Positions 12,901-20,462 of a stretch of DNA of 50,993 nucleotides are shown here, one piece after another. The position numbers and the translations under genes are program-made. The stretch lies in assembly GCA_028708815.1 (NCBI GenBank), contig JAQVYB010000008.1, forward strand, positions 1-50,993, given 5' to 3'. Within the stretch, counting starts at the first letter, position 1. Every line of letters begins with the position of its first letter. The notes beneath the pieces were generated by a model that did not search any database, was not told the DNA's origin, and worked only from the letters and a program-made list of their open reading frames with translations. Source of the stretch: Kiritimatiellia bacterium. Its GTDB lineage: Bacteria; Verrucomicrobiota; Kiritimatiellia; RZYC01.

Positions 12901-15145
12901 ACAATTCGCAAATTATGCGGCTCTCGTGCAAGTCGTTTCAGGAGGCGGCGGAGTGCTGACGGCCGGTTTGAACAATGCCACCGCCACGTTTTCCACTGAA
13001 GGGGTCTATGTGCTGGGGCTAAGTACAGATGATGGTGATCTGTGGGTCTACGATGAGATCACTGTTACGGTAGGCAATCCCCCCCCCAATACTCCGCCGA
13101 CGGTGCAGACTGTCGGTGATCAGACCGTGCCGGTTGGGCAGGAGTTAGCCATTCCGGCATCGGCACAGGACGATGGCCGTCCGGATAGGGATCTTGAAAT
13201 GCTGTGGTCGAAGCTCAGTGGTCCGGGTGATGTGACGTTTGAAAATCATTGGGTTTCACTGAACGGGTCGGGAAGCGGAGTGGTATCGTACGATTTGAGC
13301 AATGCTACGGCATCCTTTTCGCAGGTTGGGACCTATGTGATCCGGTTGACTGCGGATGATGGTGAGTTGACCGTAACCAATGATGTTACCGTGACGGTAA
13401 CTGAGGTGCCGGTTAACCAGGCACCGGTTGTGGACGCCGGTGCTGACCAGACGGTCAACGTCGGTGACGTGGTGAACCTTCATGGTATCGTGACGGATGA
13501 TGGCCTGCCCTGGAACATCGTTGAAATCCTTTGGTACGTGAACTACCAGTCGGAAAATGTAACGTTCGCTGATGCATCGCAAATGGATACGACGGCAACG
13601 TTCTCGGAGGCTGGAACGTATACGCTGAAGCTTCAAGCGAATGACTATGGCTTAGTGTCCGACGATACGGTGGTTATCACGGTTAATGCCCCTGTCGCGA
13701 ATATTGCTCCGATGATACAGCCCGTTGCGGATCAAACGGTAGCGGTTGGCGAGGTTCTGTCCATCCCTACAACGGTTCTGGATGATGGGCTGCCGATTGG
13801 AAAGCTTATGGCACAGTGGATAAAATACAGCGGTCCGGGCACCGTGACCTTCGGCGGGGATTATGGCATTTTGTTAACCGGCGCAACAGGACCTATTTCA
13901 CATGGAATGAATGATGTGACAGCCACATTCTCACAGGTGGGCACTTATGTGATCCGGTTAATGGCTGATGATGATATCCTGACTACCTACGAAGATGTCA
14001 CGGTAACGGTTACTGCCCCTGTGAACGCTGCTCCAACGATACAGACCGTTGGTGATCAAACGGTGGCGGTTGGCGAGGTTTTGTCCATCCCTGCTGCAAC
14101 GGTCCAGGATGATGGGTTGCCGATTGGAAAGCTTCTGATTCAGTGGAGGAAAGTCAGTGGTCCGGGTAGTGTATCCTTTGGTGGCGGGTATTCGGTTTCG
14201 ATAATGGTGATGTCAGGACCGATCTCAAGGGAAATGAACGATGTAACGGCCACATTCTCACAAGCGGGAACCTATGTGATCCAGTTGATGGCTGATGATG
14301 ATACCCTGACTACCTACGAAGATGTCACCGTGACGGTAACGTCGGGGCAGGTTAACCAGGCACCGGTTGTGAATGCCGGTCCTGATCAGACGGTTAACGT
14401 AGGCGACGTGGTGAACCTTCATGGTATCGTGACGGATGATGGCCTGCCCTGGAACATCGTTGAAATCCTTTGGTACGTGAACTACCAGTCGGAAAATGTA
14501 ACGTTCGCTGATGCATCGCAAATGGATACGACGGCAACGTTCTCGGAGGCTGGAACGTATACGCTGAAGCTTCAAGCGAATGACTATGGCTTAGTGTCCG
14601 ACGATACGGTGGTTATCACGGTGCTTGAGGGTGGCGGGACACCGGTCACGTACCTGAGTGAGTGGTTCAACGGATCGAGTCTGGCGACCCTGTCATCCGG
14701 TGCATGGACCATGGAAAATCCAGGAAATACATACAACACCTGGTCTCTGGACGGGCTCAATGACATGGTGGAAGTCGGGGTTGCTGATCCTGGGGTAACC
14801 CAGGATACGTACCTAATTAGCCCGGCGCTTAATTTCACTGGACTGTCGGGTGTTGAGTTGGAATTTCTGGAAGAATATGTAGCCGGCTCCTCGACGTACC
14901 AGTGGTCGTATGGGTATGTGCTGGGCAGTATTGATGGCGGTGCGACATGGACGGCCTACTCCAATTGTCTGCACTCCTATCCGGCAGGTTCTGCTGCCGA
15001 GAGCACAGGACCCCACAACGTGACATTGGATATGTCATGGGCGGACGGGCAGTCGAATGTGAAGATTGCATGGCGTAAATATGGAAACTGTCACGGTATG
15101 TGGAACATTCATGCCGTGAATATATCTGTTGTGCTTAATCAGTAA
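3995..15145 (+). CDS. giant secreted multidomain protein: GH42-like N-terminal catalytic domain, carbohydrate-binding/jelly-roll domains, Ycf48/BNR-like propeller, seven PKD-like modules, C-terminal MAM/jelly-roll-like domain
   Basis: Signal peptide 'MRKVRLLTCLLAAVGLWCATRAQAEW'; 'GWIVGNESG' and 'VLYSETGF' candidate catalytic Glu motifs; repeated 'GW...RTTDGGxTW' blades; repeated PKD-like modules to the C-terminus; strong RBS. Confidence 0.85.
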   Translation: MRKVRLLTCLLAAVGLWCATRAQAEWGFIGITNGYFYDRSTGEPFVPHGIAYQTWNRPLGVWQTFEQIDYDLDEMVKMGANSVRIDMVWQHIEGDGAMSVAEGDNNFSFEKWDYFVQACEERNLRIFALVGYQWPPSWFPDEWYTQHPPSTDAGGIYHDERWPSDIINYEHPQARAQYQEWLYSVANHFKDSKAIVGWIVGNESGYLGLWSGLLDGYDPECEQAFRVWCEAKYGTIAACNAAWGGTTFASFDDIVFVETYRAYGKEGAEWADMVQWREDSIAHFTAIGAVGAKSGDTNHLISYSTVGMQWGEEDWRYHAEDRGKITDACIASNAPIDFFSVNNYPWSILGHESQQGHWGISYTKKTAKVPVLYSETGFTSSETMWPSMNEFRQGPLVRNALWESLEAGAIGTHVFSWMDRPYITDREKGFGIVYSDRRIKPAFWSCRDAFNLMDQVVLDDLLMDSDDAKADVAFLWTAAVDSQYNRYECEMQQVAGALERLGYEPWFMNLQDLANGDYTNYKAVFLPRNMRVEEEVPGTGKTILNFLREEVIAAGIHVIAGADLPGQQNPNGLRRPEFEAEVSALFGIDASDVGGYEAPARWGDYVGGYWHPINIEFTANAGGAVAGGYSYRPKVWRYSDEVKVANGGVLWATMDSQRNKGYEDSDTELLQWEGDYAGSWGDVYVRSGWGWAYEGNNMVQMYDDAGMYQDFPVVPFGRYTHSAYLRINTGDPLRNGKEAFIAIEWYDKNTNLLGVSESAHLTTDTGNAWIQYKVDAIAPADVYTARRIIRIQGPGDGSLFVDNNSKNPAVVVKDHGTAKAAIFMYSVGDIAPDGDGDGEMDVLPWKWRSDIFGSVMTDCFGVHSDIEIQGANAHLCLAEYRTCSDGSTLWQIKNYMYDTNYVATPEDIIGGGDPQTFTIYSPLFVGKTVEALGEAYIIEQDSDGTITLTLDPDGMEMLHVYDSSEYLEGPTVAWTAMDQQANTVWNNSGLNNCSFRVLIKGDAITHNGSVCTLTLQGRSSGNYTAHRVSVVKRDGASLNGVDSTYQQVTFGGTWDAGAAVAAGTTVTSDPFEFDLAMGEDLFVTYWLDAGEPTAYMTGGAENTTFVISGTDHTATIDWGALATSARYNYVYAVAGIDVLPAQGLQIVRLADAPSLVHPFGDKAFQLKVRYDCIDRDDLTLHAAFMEDGDNGDGTANEIYQELSVPVSGYGLYTNFWMWIPDADTGDSDYISTEDGGEYVFATWLEDADGQHVVDAVPQPTQLKWGVRPTTALPTTIDKGDQIEVGIEWEDLYEYLPWEVTPMTRNDSFPNRIAVFRSGKTEAQYPGQFDRVNEVCDWLETLGYSSGNPLDISFDNVMVNSEAALPMEVIVLEAEDMPTHTTGAAYADVYNIWSVGYIEDSVDFGNGGTFDFVIHARSSYAGGAWAIMELRIDQNVVATMVVDSDQLVDYTAAVEVPAGVHNVAVAFINDYYEPGVADRNLYVDKISVTEQSVGESMLSDDFSSTLDAWTRAAGGANWDIEDGALCVSRIGNSDNILVAGNADWSDFTVSADICYNKQGPYFNDAELYVRYQDRDNFVKVGVRNFYGFWRLKYTVRENASIVDQGWIHEFSKADRPVEGVWFNLMVNADGNTYTVSLDGEEVGQFTTGALFAGRIGLGSMATQLGIWEPQKGYYLVDDDEYSFWAPEGQSQLNAHPLNLDWGYLDTFYPTLILPGTYVMSDIEVSNVVKWIGLGLRCLIATDGGVAMKDETGAADVGRIEDLFGVADYVDSIADITAVQVNDNSHYITHEYAMGDVEAATGDGVVWPLVLEGTALATVGNAGASVPGMIVNTIANDPLAPKKVFCFNFPVDQMGQLTNDFSLLAQRALQWVQGEAHKIKLELKYNLNPDDTSLDLALLTVEGWLLTGSGEATLVADIPDTGIMTGTNLYWDMYVYPWDAADPWLAHAGIYSGMGDTGAGMVSLTGKGLQILGMTDKAFAGRDWDMWAAYNTEGEAFKASFGIKDAGTLLNEDNFDDGNYNGWTITPNANITWSVEDGSLRAAVSGAGGVSYIVRDGLNISDQNITVEYDTQFSSNAVWSGFFYRGVYLDVNRAVAGWRDDNYGTFPAPIKDDEWHHVSVSIREGDTYMMSDLAVDGDFVFVSEPIEVSAWPNTTIGFVSPYEAGSVNWDNVRIVDEEYSIVTHTQMLSGVYVPTNAAEPTFWAWVPDYDPGWLEYEGAVMGGRNEWYLSLLGAGENAFQDVEVYFAPRLAVEDPDFPTNITAGTTVNVPVEWENIDTDLLPATLIISLMEAATGSRMQEEDFSITTESGSAYFPIAVPSSAMDSDDYMWSAYIYPEGATDGWKERCGADDTYRSGPGNIPIEPETAVTVDSTNNEYVVFSDLGMPVGCEGYTWGGTHDGSYSGVSAPEGTECWRTYLGSASYGGWGSFYLNRTVDLTNYNYMRFWVRATEPFVKIQIEAPKGTTRTVWLDDTSWDITQPDSWQEITIPISDFGFFYPLTNVYGPFKATGYSVDRVGVDFVDADHGWTVGVQGPTPCVRRTVDGGASWEALDVGDSHYCEAFDFVSTDVGWIVGLQHILRTTDGGDTWVNQISNVTPSIDYNFLDVFFIDELRGWCCSIDGTVCRTIDGGASWTRHSIPLASNRPISNLTFVDQNHGWAEMDYQTDILRTTDGGVTWTRHPCSTNGSLQGIYFNDVDHGWAYGWNGGLYETLDGGLTWNNHYIGNYAWFSMDWTDDQHGWVMSSSGSMCKTIDGGQTWSNAYCLNMDLELVRDIKVIDGQQAYAVGRYGSIYMTTNINEHYSNWEDQLPGAKAYMIDHVRWGYDEAYVAANQPPTVNAGDDKTIMPGQSIDLNGFVQDDGLPSSILTSQWIKVSGPGTVTFGDAASLQTTASFSSLGTYVLGLIGGDSELTTTDELTVVVKTNSPPTVTTCGDQSVEPGVALAIPAAAQDDGLPSSMLRIQWSKLSGPGTVQFANYAALVQVVSGGGGVLTAGLNNATATFSTEGVYVLGLSTDDGDLWVYDEITVTVGNPPPNTPPTVQTVGDQTVPVGQELAIPASAQDDGRPDRDLEMLWSKLSGPGDVTFENHWVSLNGSGSGVVSYDLSNATASFSQVGTYVIRLTADDGELTVTNDVTVTVTEVPVNQAPVVDAGADQTVNVGDVVNLHGIVTDDGLPWNIVEILWYVNYQSENVTFADASQMDTTATFSEAGTYTLKLQANDYGLVSDDTVVITVNAPVANIAPMIQPVADQTVAVGEVLSIPTTVLDDGLPIGKLMAQWIKYSGPGTVTFGGDYGILLTGATGPISHGMNDVTATFSQVGTYVIRLMADDDILTTYEDVTVTVTAPVNAAPTIQTVGDQTVAVGEVLSIPAATVQDDGLPIGKLLIQWRKVSGPGSVSFGGGYSVSIMVMSGPISREMNDVTATFSQAGTYVIQLMADDDTLTTYEDVTVTVTSGQVNQAPVVNAGPDQTVNVGDVVNLHGIVTDDGLPWNIVEILWYVNYQSENVTFADASQMDTTATFSEAGTYTLKLQANDYGLVSDDTVVITVLEGGGTPVTYLSEWFNGSSLATLSSGAWTMENPGNTYNTWSLDGLNDMVEVGVADPGVTQDTYLISPALNFTGLSGVELEFLEEYVAGSSTYQWSYGYVLGSIDGGATWTAYSNCLHSYPAGSAAESTGPHNVTLDMSWADGQSNVKIAWRKYGNCHGMWNIHAVNISVVLNQ
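13466..13683 (+). repeat. 218-bp perfect direct repeat, copy 1 (encodes most of a PKD-like module)
   Basis: Manual alignment: identical to 14405-14622 (offset 939 bp), with mismatches at both flanks. Confidence 0.93.
14405..14622 (+). repeat. 218-bp perfect direct repeat, copy 2
   Basis: Identical to 13466-13683. Confidence 0.93.
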
Positions 15146-15202
15146 CGAAAGAAACACGCAGGACTGGATGGCACGATCATGGTAATTGATTAGATTGTTG
15201 CG

Positions 15203-15232
15203 GATGGTGGCATGCCCGGTCATGCCACCGTC
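15203..15232 (+). terminator. hairpin after the giant ORF (GATGGTGGCATG-CCCGGT-CATGCCACCGTC)
   Basis: 12-bp stem with one G:U pair and a 6-nt loop, ~58 bp after the stop; no clear T-tract. Confidence 0.4.
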
Positions 15233-15285
15233 TGATAAAAGGGATGAAGACGTCTCAACAGCAAGGAAGACCTTGCGATTAAAAA

Positions 15286-15375
15286 CAGTAGATCGAGATA
15301 CTCCAATGCTTTTACCCCCGGATCTGCGCGACGGGATACCGAGTAATCATATTGTCCACTTCGTCCCGGCGTATT
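15286..15375 (+). pseudogene. transposase N-terminal remnant (IS1182/IS4-like)
   Basis: 'VDRDTPMLLPPDLRDGIPSNHIVHFV' resembles the N-terminus of DDE transposases ('...LLPPSLxDxVPxDHxxRFV'); no continuation. Confidence 0.45.
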
Positions 15376-15766
15376 GAAGAAGCCACCTATAGCGGCTGCA
15401 TTGAAAGAACCGCCTTTGCTTAGCCCGAATGCAACAGCTAAAGAGGTCATGCAAAACCGCCTTAAGTCAATTCATGGTCGCGAACGACTGTTCAACCTGA
15501 ACTATTGTTTGCATTAAGCAATCCGTCATGATGTCCCGGATAGTATCGAAATCACTACTGTTGAGCAGCGTGGTCGGGTATAAGAGTACCTGAAGTCCGA
15601 CGGATTGCCAGCGATGGCGGCGCGATGCGGGCAACCAATGGGCGGTGCTGTGCTTTGCAGCGCCACCTACGCGGAATGGTCGCCGCAATCCAGATGAGAT
15701 TCGGGCAAAGCCCCTGATTCTTCGCAGTAAACCACGCGGAAGGGTGTAATCAGCAGTCCGCTTGTA

Positions 15767-15874
15767 AAAAGTAATACAATAAATAGATTGCAGCCGCAGT
15801 CTATATATTGTAATACATAATCAAATCCAGGGATTGCGGATGTTGCAAGGAGGGTTAAACCGAGGTTTGGCATG
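15767..15874 (+). promoter_or_regulatory. second copy of the promoter/leader element (TTGCAG-17bp-TAATAC ... TGTTGCAAGGAG ... ATG)
   Basis: TTGCAG 15788-15793, TAATAC 15811-15816, 'tgttgcaaggag' 15841-15852; same order and spacing as upstream of 3995. Confidence 0.5.
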
Positions 15875-16015
15875 AAGACGTGGAACAATCCCGTACGGTT
15901 TTCCCGCCAATTAACCATTTGATCGATAAGGGTCGATCAGGAAAAAACAATAGCGCTGCCGCGGTATGGGACCGCGCTCAACGCAGAGGTCAATACGAAG
16001 AAAGGGGCATATACA

Positions 16016-16621
16016 GTGAAGAAAATCGTAATAGCAGGTATGATGGTTGGTATGTTATGCAGCGGGGCTTTTGCAGACCTGCTGGCCAATGGGTCGTTCG
16101 AGAGCGGTACGGATGACTGGTCATCGTGGAATGAAGGCAGCATCATCAATCCGTCCGATTGGGGATGGGCTCAGGAAGGCGATGCCATGGTGGGCATGTG
16201 GTGGGACGCCGGTCTGTATCAGGAGTTCGATGTGACGCCGGGTACGGGATATGATGTCGGCGTCTACGCCTATGATCCCGGTGATGACCCGATCAGCGGC
16301 GGTGTGGTCGCGCGCGTGGAGCTGGATTGGTACAACAGTTCTGCTCAGAAAATAGCCACGGGCTGGTCTGCCGATTTCAACGCCGGCGCGACGCAGAATC
16401 AGTGGACGCAACTGAGCACGGAAAACTGCGTGGCTCCGGGGGCTGCCTCGTATGCGCGGTTGAACCTGGCCATCTACAATGACGGAACCGGCGGCGGGCG
16501 CGTCTATTATGACAACGCTACAGCCACCGTGGCCGTTCCCGAACCAGGCGTGATGGCATCCCTCGTGTTTGGTGTCGGCGTGCTGCTGGTGACCGCGAGA
16601 AGGAAATTTCAACGTCGCTAA
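16016..16621 (+). CDS. PEP-CTERM sorting-domain protein
   Basis: GTG start; signal peptide 'MKKIVIAGMMVGMLCSGAFA'; C-terminal 'VPEPGVMASLVFGVGVLLVTARRKFQRR'. Confidence 0.88.
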   Translation: MKKIVIAGMMVGMLCSGAFADLLANGSFESGTDDWSSWNEGSIINPSDWGWAQEGDAMVGMWWDAGLYQEFDVTPGTGYDVGVYAYDPGDDPISGGVVARVELDWYNSSAQKIATGWSADFNAGATQNQWTQLSTENCVAPGAASYARLNLAIYNDGTGGGRVYYDNATATVAVPEPGVMASLVFGVGVLLVTARRKFQRR

Positions 16622-16653
16622 GGCCTCGAAGTAAAAAATGCCGGAATAATAAA

Positions 16654-16680
16654 CGCGGGGGATTTTCCCCCGCGTTTTCT
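16654..16680 (+). terminator. Rho-independent terminator
   Basis: CGCGGGGGA-TTT-TCCCCCGCG followed by TTTTCTTTT. Confidence 0.9.
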
Positions 16681-16742
16681 TTTGCAGACAGAGTGCGTTC
16701 GGAACTTGACCCGGCATAGACAGGGCGTTAAGATTCCAAACC

Positions 16743-16931
16743 ATGAAAAAAAGAAAAAGAGGGCGGCCCCCAATTTCAAAAACGGAACTTCGGAGAGAAA
16801 CCATATCTCTTCGGCTCAAGTCGGACGAAGTGGCCCTGTTGCGGGAAGCAGCCGGAAAGGGACATAAAAATCTGTCCAGTTGGGTGCGTCAGGTTCTTAT
16901 GGAGAAGAGTCAGGAGCATCAGGCAGAGTGA
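16743..16931 (+). CDS. small ribbon-helix-helix-like DNA-binding protein
   Basis: 'RRETISLRLKSDEVALLREAAGKGHKNLSSWVRQVLMEK' resembles CopG/DUF1778-type RHH. Confidence 0.6.
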   Translation: MKKRKRGRPPISKTELRRETISLRLKSDEVALLREAAGKGHKNLSSWVRQVLMEKSQEHQAE

Positions 16932-17025
16932 CGCATTGAGCCTGTGAATTAAAGAAAGGTTAAAAAAGGGGTTGCAAAGAGGGGGAAGGACCGTCATATT
17001 GCCCCCTCATTCGAGACGAAATGAC

Positions 17026-17102
17026 TGCGGGGTGGAGCAGCCTGGTAGCTCGTCAGGCTCATAACCTGAAGGCCGTTGGTTCGAATCCAACCCCCGCTAC
17101 CA
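17026..17102 (+). tRNA. tRNA-Met(CAT), initiator type
   Basis: 77 nt folded by hand: acceptor TGCGGGG/CCCCGCT (1:72 = T:T mismatch), A11:T24 in D stem, anticodon loop CTCATAA, T arm GTTGG-TTCGAAT-CCAAC, encoded CCA. Confidence 0.95.
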
Positions 17103-17106
17103 ATTT

Positions 17107-17137
17107 GAGGCCGGAACGAACGTTCCGGCCTCTTTTT
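17107..17137 (+). terminator. Rho-independent terminator after the tRNA
   Basis: GAGGCCGGAACG-AA-CGTTCCGGCCTC-TTTTT. Confidence 0.92.
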
Positions 17138-17282
17138 GTCTGTGAAAAGCCCGAAAATCGAAAAAATCGGGGAATCGGGCATGCATTTCCCGCCAAGCGC
17201 ACAGCGGACGCAGAGAAGTGCAAAAGGAAGGTCGGAAGAACCAAAAAAACAGGCGAAAACGTCCTTTTTTTTGATTTTTTGG

Positions 17283-18662
17283 TTAACCAGCAGGATGTAA
17301 GGCCAATGCCGGAGAGGCTTCCAGGGCGGCTTCCAGGTCGGTTCGGGCGCGTTCGGCACAGGCGGCGGCCCGCGCCCGTTTACCGAGGCGTTCGGTGCCC
17401 GGCAGATCCGGGAGCAGACCGAAGTTGGCCTTGGCGGGCTGAAAGTGATCGGCGGGGGCATGAGCCAGGTAATGCATGAGCGCTCCGAGCATGGTGGTGC
17501 GCGGTAGTTCGAGCAATGGTGTGTCGAAGCTTTGGCGGGTGGCGTTGATGCCGGCCAGCAGTCCGCTCGCGATATTTCCGGCATAGCCCTCGATGCCGGC
17601 GAGTTGTCCGGCAAAGAATAGATCGTCTCGGAGGCGGCTTTGCAGGGTGGGGTGCAGTACGGCGGGCGCGCAGATGTAGGTGTTGCGGTGCATCTGGCCG
17701 TAGCGTGCAAACACGGCCTGTTCGAGTCCGGGAATCAGGCGAAACACCCGCTCCTGCTCGGCGAATTTAAGGTTGGTTTGGAAGCCGACCAGATTGCAGA
17801 GTGATCCGGCCAGATCATCCTGGCGCAGTTGCAGTACGGCGTGGGGACGGCGGCCCGTGCGCGGATCCGTCAGGCCCACCGGACGAAGGGGGCCGAATGC
17901 CAGCGCGTCGTGTCCGCGTGCGGCCATGATTTCGATGGGCAGGCATCCTTCAAAAAAGTGTTTTCGGGCGGCCCGCACACCGGATTCGATGGCCTGTTCG
18001 AAGGACTTGAGCACAATCCGTTCCGCACGGAGCAGGGCCGTGATGAAGGTGTCGTATTCCGTGCGGTTCATGGGGCAGTTCAGGTAGTCGCCGGCTTCGT
18101 TTTCCCCCCGTTCATAGCGGGATGCGCGAAAGGCCGTGTTCAGGTTCACGCTGTCTCTTTCGACCACAGGGGCCAGGGCATCAAAAAAGAACAGCTGTTC
18201 GGCGCCGGTGAAGCGGGCCAGGGTTTCTGCGAAGGCATCCGAGGTCAATGGGCCGGTGGCCAGAATGCAGGGGCCCTCGGGAATGGATGTGATTTCTTCC
18301 CGCTGAAGCGTGATGTTCGGGTGGGCGGCGAGTCGTTCGGTGACGCGTTGAGCAAAGGCTTCGCGTCCTACCGCCAAGGCGCCTCCCGCAGGAACACGGC
18401 ATTCGTCGGCGCAGGATATCAGCAGGGAACCCATGCGGCGAAGTTCGTGATGGAGCAGGCCGGTTGCGCGATCGGGCAGGGCCGAACCGAGGGAATTGGA
18501 GCAGACGAGTTCCGCGAGCTGATCTGTTCGGTGTGCGCCGGTGGTTTTCCCCGGGCGCATTTCGATGAGGGTTACGCGCAGGCCGCGTTCAGCGGCCTGC
18601 CAGGCCGCCTCGGTTCCGGCAAGACCGCCGCCTGCCACCAGGAGTGATGATTTGTGACTCAT
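17283..18662 (-). CDS. trmFO: methylenetetrahydrofolate--tRNA-(uracil-5-)-methyltransferase TrmFO
   Basis: '[54 protein letters not shown]' FAD-binding N-terminus typical of TrmFO/Gid; '[26 protein letters not shown]'. Confidence 0.95.
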   Translation of the reverse strand: MSHKSSLLVAGGGLAGTEAAWQAAERGLRVTLIEMRPGKTTGAHRTDQLAELVCSNSLGSALPDRATGLLHHELRRMGSLLISCADECRVPAGGALAVGREAFAQRVTERLAAHPNITLQREEITSIPEGPCILATGPLTSDAFAETLARFTGAEQLFFFDALAPVVERDSVNLNTAFRASRYERGENEAGDYLNCPMNRTEYDTFITALLRAERIVLKSFEQAIESGVRAARKHFFEGCLPIEIMAARGHDALAFGPLRPVGLTDPRTGRRPHAVLQLRQDDLAGSLCNLVGFQTNLKFAEQERVFRLIPGLEQAVFARYGQMHRNTYICAPAVLHPTLQSRLRDDLFFAGQLAGIEGYAGNIASGLLAGINATRQSFDTPLLELPRTTMLGALMHYLAHAPADHFQPAKANFGLLPDLPGTERLGKRARAAACAERARTDLEAALEASPALALHPAG

Positions 18663-18749
18663 GCGTGTTTATCGTACGGTGTGCCGTTCTCGATGCTGCT
18701 GGTGCCGGCCCCGCCGGCGATCCTGATGGGTATGGTTGCGGCCGGTGTT

Positions 18750-20117
18750 TCAGGCCTGAAGCTTCTGGTTCAACCGCGAGATGGTTTCGCGCAGGGCGGG
18801 TTCGCTGTTGAGCCGTTCGGTGACTTTTCGGCAGGCATAGATCACGGTGGCGTGGTCGCGTCCGAAGGCATTGCCGATCACCGGAGTGGATTGTTCCGTG
18901 AGCGTTCGACACAGATACATGGCCACCTGGCGGGGAAAGGCAACGGCCTGGGTTCGGCATTTGCGGGTCATGTCGCTCAAGCGGATGTCGTAGTGGTCGG
19001 ATACGGTTCGTTGAATCCGCTCGACGGAAAGATCTTCCTTCTTTTCCTGATCAAAAATACTTCGAAGCAGCTCATCCAGGCTTTCCACCGTAAGCTGAGA
19101 ACCCGTGAGGGAGCTGTAGGAGGCGGCTCGAATGAGTGCGCCTTCGAGGCGGCGGATGTTTGACCGGATGCGTTCAGCCATGTAGGTGAGCAGCTCATCC
19201 GGGAGTTGGATGTTGAGCAGCATTTGTTTCTTGCGCAGAATGGCAATGCTGGTTTCCACGTCGGGGACATTCAGGTCGGTGACGAGTCCCCACTCGAATC
19301 GGGAAACGAGGCGCTGCTCGAGGTTGGGTATTTCGCTGGCGGGGCGGTCACTGGTGAGGACGATTTGTTTGTGCGCGTCAAAGAGTACGTTGAAGGTATG
19401 GAAGAATTCCTCCTGCATGCGCTCTTTGTTGCTGAGAAAGTGGATGTCGTCGATCAGCAGTACATCCACACTCCGGTACCGCTTTCGGAAGTCCACCAGG
19501 CGGCCTTTCTGCAAGGCGTCGATATATTCATTCACGAAGGTTTCGCTGGAGATGTAGGATATCCTGGCGCGGCTTCGACGCCCAACCACGGCGTGACCGA
19601 CCGCCTGCATCAAGTGGGTTTTGCCCAGTCCCGAGCCACCGTAAATGAACAGTGGGTTGTAGGCTTTGGCCGGGGACTGGGCAACAGCCAACGCAGCAGC
19701 GTGGGCAAAATTATTCGAGGGACCGACAACGAAGGATTCGAAGGTGTAATTCGGATTCAGCTTCAGTTCTTCGGTGGGTTTGGCGGGTTTGGCGGATGGT
19801 TTGCCGGATGGGGCCTGGACGGAGGGATTCTTTTTTTCCACTTCTTCGGTGGTGGTTTTTCGCTCGATCTGTTCCACAAGAATGGAAATGTCGAGATTCT
19901 GGCCGCAGACCGTGGCTACGGCGTCCTTGATCAAGGGGAGGTAGTTTTCCTCGAGCCAGTGCTGATAGAAGCCGTTGGGCACGGCGAGCTGGAGTTGATT
20001 GCCCTCCCAGGTACGGGCCTCAATCAGGGCGATCCAGCGATCGTATACATCACTCGAAAGGATACCTGCCAGTTGTTTGCAGCTTTTAGACCATAATTCC
20101 GTTGCCGTATTGTTCAT
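18750..20117 (-). CDS. dnaA: chromosomal replication initiator protein DnaA
   Basis: '[56 protein letters not shown]', '[27 protein letters not shown]', '[14 protein letters not shown]'. Start taken as MNNTATE. Confidence 0.97.
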   Translation of the reverse strand: MNNTATELWSKSCKQLAGILSSDVYDRWIALIEARTWEGNQLQLAVPNGFYQHWLEENYLPLIKDAVATVCGQNLDISILVEQIERKTTTEEVEKKNPSVQAPSGKPSAKPAKPTEELKLNPNYTFESFVVGPSNNFAHAAALAVAQSPAKAYNPLFIYGGSGLGKTHLMQAVGHAVVGRRSRARISYISSETFVNEYIDALQKGRLVDFRKRYRSVDVLLIDDIHFLSNKERMQEEFFHTFNVLFDAHKQIVLTSDRPASEIPNLEQRLVSRFEWGLVTDLNVPDVETSIAILRKKQMLLNIQLPDELLTYMAERIRSNIRRLEGALIRAASYSSLTGSQLTVESLDELLRSIFDQEKKEDLSVERIQRTVSDHYDIRLSDMTRKCRTQAVAFPRQVAMYLCRTLTEQSTPVIGNAFGRDHATVIYACRKVTERLNSEPALRETISRLNQKLQA

Positions 20118-20172
20118 TCGCTTATCCCGCATCCGATCAAAATTATTTAAGTATAATCCCTTGCCGGCAAAG

Positions 20173-20192
20173 TTATTAACAGCTTATTAACA
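20173..20192. promoter_or_regulatory. two TTATTAACA 9-mers upstream of dnaA (DnaA-box-like, one mismatch to TTATNCACA)
   Basis: TTATTAACA at 20173-20181 and 20184-20192. Confidence 0.4.
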
Positions 20193-20462
20193 AGGGGGTT
20201 GCTGTCCGGTTCTGCATTGCTTGCGTAAGGTATGCAAACGGCAAAGTCGCAACAAGGAAAATAAAAATTATTCCCGGATAAAATCGGCTGCCACAATCCG
20301 TGGTAGGGTGTGTTTTAAAATTACACTACATGCATACTGATTATTTGGATATGAATAGAGGGGTGTTAGGTTGAGAGGTGAGAACGCATTCGGCATCACA
20401 GAGACGAACCGATACAAAAGGTGTGAGGCATGGGAATATAGGTGTAAAAAGGATTGGACGGT

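Noticed and set aside
17829-18647. 272-aa plus-strand ORF
   Set aside because: Antisense shadow of trmFO.
19206-20096. 296-aa plus-strand ORF
   Set aside because: Antisense shadow of dnaA.
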